DNA from: Paramoeba atlantica
Taxonomy: Eukaryota; Discosea
Reading direction: 5' to 3'
NCBI GenBank assembly: GCA_977017575.1
Contig: CDRNVI010000053.1
Coordinates: forward strand, 372,001-436,000
DNA length: 64,000 bases
Shown one piece after another: positions 54,470 to 63,667 of this stretch. Below the pieces are notes generated by a model. That model was given only the letters and a program-made list of their open reading frames with translations, had not been told where the DNA came from and searched no databases. The position numbers and the translations under genes were made by a program. Positions within the stretch are counted from its first letter, which is position 1; every line of letters starts with the position of its first letter.

Positions 54470-56014
54470 TTATATTTATATGGCATAACCTCTTTTATAT
54501 ATGGCACTCCGAACACGCTTATTCCGACATCTCCGACCCACCCACCGTTTAAAGCCGTTCGAGGTGTCAGACAAGGAGATCCCCTCGGCCCAATGCTGTT
54601 TTCTATAGCTATTCAGGGGATTCTTGATGGTGTGAAAGCAGATTACAGTGACCTTAAGATATGGGCCTATCTGGACGATGTTACAATCGTGGGTAACCCG
54701 GAAAGAGTAATACAGGCGTACGAAAAATTTATGGCTGGGGCCTCGCAAATAGGTCTGGAAAACAACGAATCGAAGTGCAAGCTCTCGACTCACTGCGCGG
54801 AGCAATACCTTCTATTCAAAGGCAAGAAAATCCGGCAGGAAGACAAAGGTCAAAAGTTGCTTGGTGCATTTGTTTCAAATGAGAGAAAGGTAAAATCGGG
54901 TTGAGTACTTCAGCAGCTTCCGAAGCTACGCTCGTTCTTGGAACGCCTACAGCAACTTTCACTACAAAGCGCTTATACATTGTTGAAGCTATGTGGAATT
55001 CCAAAGTGGATCTATCTCCTGCGATGTCATGAGCCGGATGTTACGGCGGCTGCAAATAAGCTTGCCGATGAGGCTGTCGAGAGATGTGTTACTGAACTGC
55101 TGGGAGGCTTTGGAAACCTAGAGGGGAACCCGTTTCACAATTACCATATGACGGCGAACCTCCTGGGAGCACAGCCTTATTCCACGCAGGCTGAAACTCT
55201 CTACTCGAGGGCTAAAACCTTTTCGTATGGAAGATCCTATTTGGAGAAGCACCTCAGCAGGGGTCCGGAAGTAGAAAAAGAGAGCACTCCTACTAACCAA
55301 GTACATGCACTACAACTCATGGATAAGAGGACTGGCTACTGGATGGAAGCATGGAGAAATCGAGGCGAGTACTACCTACGAAACTCGGAATGGCAAACAG
55401 CGGCGCGGATGCGCTATATGATTGCCCCCGTTTCGAGCCCTATAGTGCAATACGTATGCGGGGAAACGTTAGCAAATGCACAGTTCGTTGTTCATCCACT
55501 AGGCTGTCACAAAGTCAAAGGGGCCACCGCTGCCACTCGTCACAAGATGGTGAAGGAGGTCTTCACTCGAATATTAAAGAAATATGGGTTCTGCCCTGAC
55601 TTACATGAGCCCCGATACTCTGACGGAAAGGGTCCGGACGTTTGTTTCGCGATGGGCAGTAAGCTATGCGTTGTAGACGTCACAATCTGCAATCCGCTGG
55701 CTCCCTCCTACGTGGAAGCGGAACTAAAAACTCCCGGAAAAACACTTGAAAGCACGGAGGCAAAAACAGGGAAAGTGCACGGGGACATGGCGGCGAGCCG
55801 AAATGTAAGCTTTTTCCCTTTGGCCTTCACGGTGTTCGGAGTCGCGGGGAAAGAGACAATGCTGTTTCTTAAAAGACTTGCCCGCACAACGTCAGACCGG
55901 TACGGTTTCGTGAGGCACGTGGTGATGGCGATAGGAATCGCCATTCAAAAGGGCAATTCCGCCATTCTTACGTCGGCTGTCCAGCATTGGAGGGCAGCCG
56001 GCATTAGGACTTAA
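54470..56014 (+). mobile_element. Non-LTR retrotransposon (LINE) with reverse transcriptase and restriction-like endonuclease
   Basis: 5'-truncated LINE. Frame 1 (to 54904) is a reverse-transcriptase palm: RGVRQGDPLGPMLFSIAIQG, then AYLDDVTIVG (the catalytic YxDD) and GASQIGLENNESKCKL. Frame 2 (54938-56014) has a Cys/His segment and then PDVCFAMGSKLCVVDVTICN, the restriction-like endonuclease core, with HGDMAASRNV and FPLAFTVFG at the end. RLE-type LINEs (R2, CRE, SLACS/CZAR) insert into specific targets; in trypanosomes the SLACS/CZAR/CRE group targets spliced-leader genes. One frame change near 54905. No tail visible beyond 56014. Confidence 0.85.
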
Positions 56015-56106
56015 ATTTGAAAAGTATTTATATTACTTTTTAGAAGGTTTTCAAAAAATCTTCAAAACATATTAAGAAATTAATATCATTTTTTGTCTAA
56101 TATATA

Positions 56107-56636
56107 CAGGGGTGTCAACTTCCATCTGGGGGGGGTCTAAAATTTGTAAAACTTGGCCAATTTTGGAAAATAATAGCGCATTGGAGAGCTCTCGAAGAAT
56201 TGTATTTCTTTGCACTGGTAGCTTTTATCATATCAAATTAGAACTGCAAGTGTTTCACAGTTCCCTCGTGGACACGAAAATTTAGGTAAGTCCGGGAATA
56301 AGTCTGTGTTTTCTCGAAGTCTGCCACAAGAAGCATTCTGTTACATTCCTTAATCTTCCATGATGAAGCATAGGAACGTGCGGTCAAAACACCAGGGAAA
56401 TCCTTGAGAAAACTCGTTTTTGTGACATAAAATGGGTAAAAAATGAAAATTTGCCATATTTTCACGTGAAAAAAACAATACCTTTTTCTCGTCGGATTAA
56501 TTCTTTCAAATCGAGCATTCCGAATATGCCAAAAACATACAACTCTGCGAGAGCTCTCCAATGCGCTATTAATTTCCGAAATTGAAAAGTTTTTGCAAAT
56601 TTTAGACCCCCCCCCAGATGGAAGTTTTCACCCCTG
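56107..56636 (-). mobile_element. Tc1-like non-autonomous element, 530 bp
   Basis: Ends CAGGGGTGTCAACTTCCATC and inverted CAGGGGTGAAAACTTCCATC, bordered by TA at 56105-56106 and 56637-56638. The inverted arms extend about 120 bases through GAGAGCTCTCGCAG. Inside, a minus frame (56561-56238) keeps a transposase N-terminus (NRMLLVADFEKTQTYSRTYL), which resembles the HRMLLAKDYENTNSYSATC of the 36775 element. The catalytic part is missing. Confidence 0.8.
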
Positions 56637-57243
56637 TATATATAATATATTTTAATCTATTTTTAAGTTTTTGTTTCAAAATTTCAAAAATTGCTATGGT
56701 CACCCTGTTGAGGAGGGGGGGCAGGGGGTACCCATCGGAATTGTTGAAAAACTATCTTGTCACTCAATTTGATTCGTACATCTTTGTAAATATTTTTTTC
56801 AAAAACTCACCTGAAACGATATCGGGCACGATATCGGGCATGAAATCGTGCCGCAAATCGGGCATGAAATCGGGCACGACGAATTAAACTATGGTAGCAA
56901 GGGAGTAGTATCTCCCTCAATAAACGTGATGATATAAAAAGGATAATGTACAATCTATTAATTTAACTTCATTACAAGATGTTTAACTTGTACTACATAC
57001 TACGTATGTACAAATATACGTTGTATGGTTGTACGTACCGTAACAACTACAAATATACGTACATTGTATATTAAAATTATTTATTTATCCTTGTCTACAT
57101 TTTTTTCTGCTCGCCTTCTTCAGTCCATGAACCCTGCCAGGCCCCCTTTGAAAGGGACGCTTTCATGCTCTAAGCTTTCATAATAAAATGATCGTTGGTA
57201 CGAACTCTCGGATGAATTCCTTCAATCCTCAGCCTTGTGTAAT
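56637..57243. other. End of the island; short tandem repeat and AT-rich spacer
   Basis: At 56812-56880 a ~14-base unit ATCGGGCACGAT/ATCGGGCATGAA repeats about five times. The rest is AT-rich, with TATACGTAC-type repeats at 57005-57070. No gene seen. Confidence 0.5.
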
Positions 57244-58500
57244 ATGGCGAATCACGTCGTACTCTGTCTTGTAACAGGTTTACCCGGTGCTGGAAAGTCA
57301 ACTTTTTGTCAACTAGTTCTGTTGAACCACAGGCGTTATTCAGAAGAATTCTTATCTGCCAATGCTGCACCTTTTACTGAAGTTACTAAAAATGAGAAAA
57401 GAGCAGTTCAGTCGAATCAAACTGCAGAATCTCTGAAACGATTATGTATTCAATCCGTCACAATTGTTTCCTTTGACGAACTACATCCTATTCAGAACTA
57501 CAGTACATACGACTTGCACGGAAAATTGGTTGTTAATGCCCAAAAATTACGTGACTGTAAAAGGGATTTCCGAAATACAATATTTCAATTGACTTCAGAT
57601 CGTTCCAATGGAAAGGCTATCTCCGATCCCAGTACTTCCATATTACCCTATACTACACATGTGAAACAACATCTTCATATGCATCTTATTCTGGTTGAAG
57701 ATATTTTACAGTATCCATCTCAAAGGCAGGCTTATCATCTGCTAATGCATCAAAAGAGCATGAAGAGAGTTGAACCGCAGAGCGTCTTTTCTCCTATCCT
57801 GGAAGGAACACTAATGATCGCACAAATTAGCCCTAAGGCCGACACAGTGGAGCAAGAAATAGAAATATGTTGGCGTAGAAATTTGAATCGATGTTCGCAT
57901 ACTTCAGTTCCTTCTGATGTATTCAAACGATTATCTATGACCATTACAGGGCCGAGAAAGCATTGGGAAAAGACAGCATGGATTAGTATACAAATAGGTG
58001 ACGCCGACCTTCAAGTGCCGGGTATATCATTCATTCCATTTTTGATGGATCCTTGTGATTTTCATAGGACTATTCGATTTTTTGTGATTTCTTTTTTTCG
58101 AGACGCAATGGAAGGCTCGACTCCGGATAAACCCGTGCAGTGCTCTGTACATTCGCATCAAAATGCTCCAAATATTATTTGTTCATGTCCTTATTTGTGC
58201 GAGAGAGCTTCTGAAAACGAAAAAACGAAACGTTTTTGCAGTCCTAATGAGAACTACCTTCGAAAATTGATCCACGAATTTGTAGATTTGGGAACAATGC
58301 CGATTTGCAATTCCTTATTCAATACAGCATCCATGACAAAAATCGAGCGCTCGCATATCGCGCAAAACGCAAAGAAAATGATGAAAAAAGAACTTTGTGC
58401 ACGTAAAGGTCTTGAAAATGGTGCGGACGTAATCGAACGTTTATTCACGGACATAGTAAAGAATTCCATACCCGACCAAATCAGAATAATACATCAATAA
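57244..58500 (+). CDS. PSTK: L-seryl-tRNA(Sec) kinase (PSTK)
   Basis: 418 residues from the ATG at 57244. P-loop LVTGLPGAGKSTFCQ (~9-23), VTIVSFDELHP (~72), ILVEDILQYPSQRQAYH in the place of the DDN(x)YYxSMRYEVY motif, then ICWRRNLNR and PRKHWEKTAW, matching the C..RN..R and W-E segments of PSTK. The kinase phosphorylates seryl-tRNA(Sec), the step before SepSecS makes selenocysteinyl-tRNA. Trypanosomatids have this pathway. The related KTI12 family shares the P-loop but not the RN..R spacing. Longer than human PSTK (~350) by a C-terminal extension. Confidence 0.72.
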   Translation: MANHVVLCLVTGLPGAGKSTFCQLVLLNHRRYSEEFLSANAAPFTEVTKNEKRAVQSNQTAESLKRLCIQSVTIVSFDELHPIQNYSTYDLHGKLVVNAQKLRDCKRDFRNTIFQLTSDRSNGKAISDPSTSILPYTTHVKQHLHMHLILVEDILQYPSQRQAYHLLMHQKSMKRVEPQSVFSPILEGTLMIAQISPKADTVEQEIEICWRRNLNRCSHTSVPSDVFKRLSMTITGPRKHWEKTAWISIQIGDADLQVPGISFIPFLMDPCDFHRTIRFFVISFFRDAMEGSTPDKPVQCSVHSHQNAPNIICSCPYLCERASENEKTKRFCSPNENYLRKLIHEFVDLGTMPICNSLFNTASMTKIERSHIAQNAKKMMKKELCARKGLENGADVIERLFTDIVKNSIPDQIRIIHQ

Positions 58501-58820
58501 AGTAGAAAAGATGATCATGCGTGTCGATCATATCTCAGAAACGCAGCGCACTTACTATAGTCCCTTCGGAACTTTTGACTTTCACTCGTCATTTTGCTAG
58601 CTTTTTCAATTTGCGTTCCCTACTAGATAGGAAGCACCGAAGATTCATCAAGTAAAATTCCCTTACTAGTACTCAATAAGGCGCTACAGAATTAGCCTGA
58701 ATTTGCCCAAATTTGATTTACTTGGTTTCAGCCCTCTAAATGTCCTGTGTTTCACTTTTGTGTTGCATCTGCATTATAATACGCTTCCATTAAGACATTT
58801 AGAGAAATGATTAATAGTTC
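58501..58820. other. Intergenic stretch before the kinesin
   Basis: No gene seen on the + strand. An ATG at 58821 begins an upstream frame that could serve as first exon of the kinesin; see findings. Confidence 0.4.
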
Positions 58821-58929
58821 ATGAACGCACTTTCGTTTGAAATACCTCCATACAAAAATATTTGGTGCACTGTATTTCAAAAATATAAACCGTCTCTCTG
58901 TAACACTTTTATCCACCTCTTGATATCCA

Positions 58930-61302
58930 GTGGTTGGTCCCAGTGCTTCAGACGAATACGTACGCGCGTACGTAAGATTTAAGGGGGATTCAAGGGCTGC
59001 AGGCACGTCGGTCAATACCTTAGATTTGGGAATTAGTGCTGATAATACAGGGGACCTTACGGAACCTGGTAAATTTATCCGATTACATACTAAAGAGAAT
59101 AATGTTACTACGTTTACCTTTACAGATATTTTTGATCCTGCTCAGTCACAAGCTGAAGTGTACTCTTCTGTAGCGGAGCGCATAATCAAAGGCGTTTTTT
59201 CTGGCTATGATGGCTCGATAATCACGTATGGTCAGACTGGCAGTGGTAAAACTCACACAATGTTTGGATCATTAGAGTTTAATGAATTTGATGGTTCTAC
59301 TTTTTCCGGTTCACCGAAACTGCATAACGAGGCAGGTGTGGTACCCCGCGTTACAGCCGATCTTTTTAGTCATTTGAAGACTGAATGTCTTGATGCAGAG
59401 GTAACAATAATGATGCTAGAAATATACAACGAAAAGTTACGCAACTTACTTCCTTTTTCTGACCAAGGATCACAGAAAGCTACGTGCAAAGGTGGTTGGA
59501 GTGAAGTGTCAGTTCTCGGAGAGTTGGAGCTATTTTCTTGTACAACTGAGGAAGATAGATCTTCTGTCCGGATTAAAGGGGCGCAAAGGCACTTAGTAGG
59601 GACTAGTACGGCCGCCCTTTCGCATATAAAAGGAGCAATGAGGCGCCGCACAGTCGCTGCAACTTGTCTCAATGCACATAGTACACGCGGACATTGCGTT
59701 CTTCAATATGAAGTCACATGGAAGAAGCCCACAAACCAAGAACTTTCAAGTGCTCGATTGTATTTAGTTGATCTTGCGGGATCGGAGAATATCTCCAAGG
59801 CGAAATCTGACCTCCATGAAACGAAAAACATTAACCGATCATTGTATTGTCTTACCAAAGTCATCGCTGCGCTTAGTCCAAATACAGATAAGAGAAAGTC
59901 ATGTCAATATGTGCCCTTCAGGGAATCCAAGTTGACACGTCTATTACGAGGGAGCATTGGGGGGAACGCTAAAACAGCGCTTATCTTATGTGTCGACGCA
60001 TCTTCGATACACAGCGAGAGCGCCCTATCAACCCTTCGGTTTGGTGCTCAAGCTCAGCTAATCGCTGCACAACGAACGCAGCACAACGCTAAATATTGGA
60101 GGAGTACCAAGCCTGGCGCTATTCATAATCGTTCTCGAAGCTTCAATACCGTATTTCCCACTGTTCTAAGTATAGTACCAGCACAAAGATTACCGCGTTC
60201 TTCCACGGATATCCTGGAAATTGGACAGACCGAAGCTACATCACGTCCTTGCTTCATCGCTCCGGTTACTCCCGATTCACAGCGCTCTCATTTATTTTCC
60301 ACTATTGTTCATTCTGTTCTTTATGATCAGTCTAAATTGAACGCAACGAATAAATCCAAAATTATCAAAAATCCAACGTGGGCTTCGCTGATTTTGAAGG
60401 ACAGCGAGTTAAGGTATGGGATTCTTCACCAAATTTTGCGAATGTGTGACAAATCTACTTCTGGCGCAAGACTTTCACCCACTTTACACAAAATATTACC
60501 AGAGGCATGCCGTCTGAAACTTTGGCAAGATCAATTACTTGCCCTTCATGAACGCTTACTCAATGAACGTTCAACTAGAATACGTCACAACATGGATGCA
60601 GAATTCAATTTACAAAAGTATTCCCTTGAAAACAACCACGTCAACGAAGATAGGAAACATGTTCATTTTTCCCAATTCATAGTTCATAGAACGCGAAAGA
60701 CGAGTTTCCACGCGCTATCAGCCCTATTAAGTACAGTTTCGAAATGGTTCCCGAATCACCGCTTAAAAAGCGTGCCACGCAAGGCAATTCTTAGGAGTAC
60801 TCTTTTCAATGTGTTGCAGTGTTTTCATGGTCTTGAACATCGCTTTTCCACTATACAACGGGGGAGACAAATAGTAGCGGCTACAAAAGAGGAAAACTAT
60901 CCGCTATCTGAATTATGCTTACCAAAAATCCACATTCATAACCCACAGGAACGTTCCTCACTATCGCTTAAGGCACATGGGTCATTTAGTGCAGGAAAAC
61001 AAATCACCTCTCGAGATTCCACGGACGTTGACACATTAAAAAGTGATATGGCGAAATTGTTTACCTCATGGCGAAGTGAATTTGATGCCATTCGCGGCAG
61101 AAACAAAGTGAGCGACCTCAATGACCTTCGCAATGACAATAATTCGGAGGCGCCTATACCTTCTTTGTCTGACATAGTATCATTACGTCAAGTTTATACA
61201 ACGTCTCGATTTCTCATCCAAGAGGAAGCTATTATCCGTAATATTGTGAGTGATCAAGAGATTCTGCTTTTGCATCTCAGATCGTTGTTGGAAGAAATGT
61301 AA
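58930..61302 (+). CDS. Kinesin motor protein, N-terminal motor, start unresolved
   Basis: Open from 58924 (in-frame TGA at 58921-58923) to 61302, with no ATG before the motor core. The motor begins YVRAYVRFKG, has P-loop GQTGSGKTHTMFGS (~101), switch I NAHSTRGH (the usual SSRSH has Thr and Gly substitutions), switch II DLAGSENISK, and HETKNINRSLYCLTKVIAAL, FRESKLTRLLRGSIGGN. The motor ends about residue 380. The tail (~400-790) has helical stretches but no clear long coiled coil, and no recognised cargo domain. It could be one of the many lineage-specific kinesins of flagellates. The G directly after AG at 58929 starts the frame. Confidence 0.88.
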   Translation: MVGPSASDEYVRAYVRFKGDSRAAGTSVNTLDLGISADNTGDLTEPGKFIRLHTKENNVTTFTFTDIFDPAQSQAEVYSSVAERIIKGVFSGYDGSIITYGQTGSGKTHTMFGSLEFNEFDGSTFSGSPKLHNEAGVVPRVTADLFSHLKTECLDAEVTIMMLEIYNEKLRNLLPFSDQGSQKATCKGGWSEVSVLGELELFSCTTEEDRSSVRIKGAQRHLVGTSTAALSHIKGAMRRRTVAATCLNAHSTRGHCVLQYEVTWKKPTNQELSSARLYLVDLAGSENISKAKSDLHETKNINRSLYCLTKVIAALSPNTDKRKSCQYVPFRESKLTRLLRGSIGGNAKTALILCVDASSIHSESALSTLRFGAQAQLIAAQRTQHNAKYWRSTKPGAIHNRSRSFNTVFPTVLSIVPAQRLPRSSTDILEIGQTEATSRPCFIAPVTPDSQRSHLFSTIVHSVLYDQSKLNATNKSKIIKNPTWASLILKDSELRYGILHQILRMCDKSTSGARLSPTLHKILPEACRLKLWQDQLLALHERLLNERSTRIRHNMDAEFNLQKYSLENNHVNEDRKHVHFSQFIVHRTRKTSFHALSALLSTVSKWFPNHRLKSVPRKAILRSTLFNVLQCFHGLEHRFSTIQRGRQIVAATKEENYPLSELCLPKIHIHNPQERSSLSLKAHGSFSAGKQITSRDSTDVDTLKSDMAKLFTSWRSEFDAIRGRNKVSDLNDLRNDNNSEAPIPSLSDIVSLRQVYTTSRFLIQEEAIIRNIVSDQEILLLHLRSLLEEM

Positions 61303-61808
61303 TCACGTTCTTTTGATCCGAAATAGAAAATAAGGATGTTTTACATAAGATTAATCTACGCATTCGAGTCACTATACATATCATTAAACATGCCTAGTCG
61401 CCACATTCGGTGGGAATAGTTTGCACCTTGCTGGAATATGCCGCATGCTTGTGTATGCGCTTTCTTGGTCTTGCCTTCTTCCTTTAAACATTCTACCTTT
61501 CTTTGCATACCTAGTACTTATTTTTTTATCTTCTGAAATTTATACAATCTACATACGAGTTTACATTGTAGAATACGTTTCTAGGCTACGGTAGGATTCT
61601 ACTACGTGATGTAATACGTGCCACTACTATTTATTTCCATTGCTATGCTACGTTACTACTCAGAAACAAAGGTTTTCTTACTTCCTCATTGCAGAAGCGC
61701 AATTTCACATTGGGCTTTTTGGGAGTCTCCGATCTCGAATTACCTTCAAGGATAGGTCTTCTACAAGCCTTATTGAATTTCATTCTAATAATACGATAAT
61801 ATTTCGAC
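61303..61808. other. Intergenic stretch, nothing recognised
   Basis: GGTTTTCTTACTTCCTCATTGCAG near 61671-61694 is a strong acceptor-like site ~110 bases before the next ATG. No gene otherwise. Confidence 0.5.
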
Positions 61809-63203
61809 ATGGATTTTTCCGAGCATGCGATTCCCTTCGTTGCCGAATATGTTGAAAATACACTTGTGCTGCTTTCATACCAATGCTGCGATGTCAGAAG
61901 TCTGGGTTGTATTGAACGTCAGTTGACTTCTCTCTACAAAATTTTTCTTGCACGCTATTCTGAGACACTTTCCATCCAGTATTCCGACATTTTTGAACGG
62001 TGGAACGCCACTACATTTTGTACAGTTCTTGCCGAGCATTCCTCCAAAACTTTAGAAGCTTTTAATACCTTGCAATTCAGTGAGCACGAATCCTCTCCTG
62101 CATCACTAATTTCAGAGAAGGAGGCTCATGTGGTACGTAGAAGAGGCATGGATGTCTTTATCGGATTCAAAAACGGTGATAGAATGCGCTTACAATCGAT
62201 TCGTGATGCTTTGGAGCTACCTTCAATATGTCCTGCAATTGTTGTCCAGCACATTCTTAACTACTTGAAGAGCATTCCCATCAGGTATTGCAGTACAACT
62301 CTTATTCTGCAAAACGTGCACGGAATATGCGAAACAATGAAAGAAGTGAAAGGAAAACTAGTTTATAACGAGAATGCACCTCACAAGCATGATAAAGTAC
62401 GAGAGAGGCGAATAGAAAAAATGTCTCACGAAAGCGTTTCTCGATCTCATAAAGATTCTTCAATCGAGTCTTCGGACAAAAAGGCCACTCTCTCAGTCCA
62501 AAACGATTCCATAGCTTCGAGAGTACGGGCTCGTAGAGAAGAACCTGCACAACAAAGTCTTCCAATGCTACGCTTTACGACGTCACCAACTTTAGAAAAA
62601 GAGTCCATGAAGGAGGACGAATTAATGCCGATTGTGTTAAGTTCTCAAAAAAGAAGGCAACGACCTCAACTAGACACCAAAAAGGAATTCGTGGAAACAC
62701 GACTAGTAAAGGGAGATTCTCACATGAAGCATAATAGTTCTGCCACTGAATGCAATTTCGATGATCCTTTCCCAACGGAGAACACTAAAAAATACATAGA
62801 TCATCATGCTGGTGAATATTCAGTGGTAGTTTCAAAGCGACCACCGCCCCCTCCTTTGAAAGACCCACGCCAAGAGATTAAGGGATATGCACTTCCCCCA
62901 GAAATCAAGAAAGCTCGTGAAAAATGTGCAAGTGTCTTCCACGAAAAGTTTGGGGACAACAAAAAAGCCGGAAGGCTTTGTGTGTTTTGTTTAAATTGTC
63001 ATATGTTGGAAAGTCTTTTTAATGGTGCAACAGCGGAATGCGAACTGCATTCCGAAGTTATTCCTTCAACGGAACGTGCATTAAGGTACCGCCTCACCTA
63101 TCACCCTAGGCTTTGCTCTGTGGCTGTGCGGAGATATCGTTCTTACTTACGAAACAATCGCATTTCAAAAATTCCAATTGATCACGTTCTTTGTCTACAT
63201 TAA
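61809..63203 (+). CDS. Unknown protein, 464 aa, with C-terminal Cys/His cluster
   Basis: 464 residues. The N-terminal ~190 are helical (MDFSEHAIPFVAEYVENTLV, VVQHILNYLKSIPIR). The middle (~200-350) is charged and probably disordered, with a PPPPPLKD stretch (~340). Near the end is CVFCLNCHMLESLFNGATAE-CELH, a CxxCxxC..CxxH-type possible zinc site, then RRYRSYLRNN. I recognise no family. The polyproline stretch and Cys site could mediate binding. Confidence 0.65.
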   Translation: MDFSEHAIPFVAEYVENTLVLLSYQCCDVRSLGCIERQLTSLYKIFLARYSETLSIQYSDIFERWNATTFCTVLAEHSSKTLEAFNTLQFSEHESSPASLISEKEAHVVRRRGMDVFIGFKNGDRMRLQSIRDALELPSICPAIVVQHILNYLKSIPIRYCSTTLILQNVHGICETMKEVKGKLVYNENAPHKHDKVRERRIEKMSHESVSRSHKDSSIESSDKKATLSVQNDSIASRVRARREEPAQQSLPMLRFTTSPTLEKESMKEDELMPIVLSSQKRRQRPQLDTKKEFVETRLVKGDSHMKHNSSATECNFDDPFPTENTKKYIDHHAGEYSVVVSKRPPPPPLKDPRQEIKGYALPPEIKKAREKCASVFHEKFGDNKKAGRLCVFCLNCHMLESLFNGATAECELHSEVIPSTERALRYRLTYHPRLCSVAVRRYRSYLRNNRISKIPIDHVLCLH

Positions 63204-63667
63204 GTTTTATGGATCTGTATTAAGGAGTAGAGTACCGCATTAGGAATAGTCCGATCTATATTATTATTAAAAAAAATCGAAATAGAATATCGGTACAGTA
63301 AATCTATTCGTATTTTAAGCGCCACGAAACATTTATGCGCTAGCGCTTTCTATTCTACGTTGAAAAAATGGGTCTTTAATTCTACGGTCTATATGATTGA
63401 TTTATCAAGCGACATGCTCACAAGGAGAACTATTGATTCCATTTCTGTTTAGCAATTTAGCATTGAAACCTCTTCGTGCTTATCTATTGACTCAGAAATG
63501 GTAATCAGAACTGCTCAAAGTAACAATGGACACCGCTCCAAAAATGATTTCAATTAAGCTTGCTAATTATTTCCCAATGAAGCTTACTAGTAAATATTTC
63601 GCAATGGGAAATTCTAGTAAGAAACAGATTGACGCTACAAGCTAGTAAGGGGTCTTGTTACACTCTA
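63204..63667. other. Intergenic stretch, nothing recognised
   Basis: AT-rich, with a short repeat CTTACTAGTAAATATTTC/AATTCTAGTAAG near 63570-63620. No gene seen. Confidence 0.5.

Noticed and set aside
56812-56880. CRISPR-like short repeat
   Set aside because: Units of ~14 bases are contiguous with no unique spacers. It is a short tandem repeat in a eukaryotic spacer.
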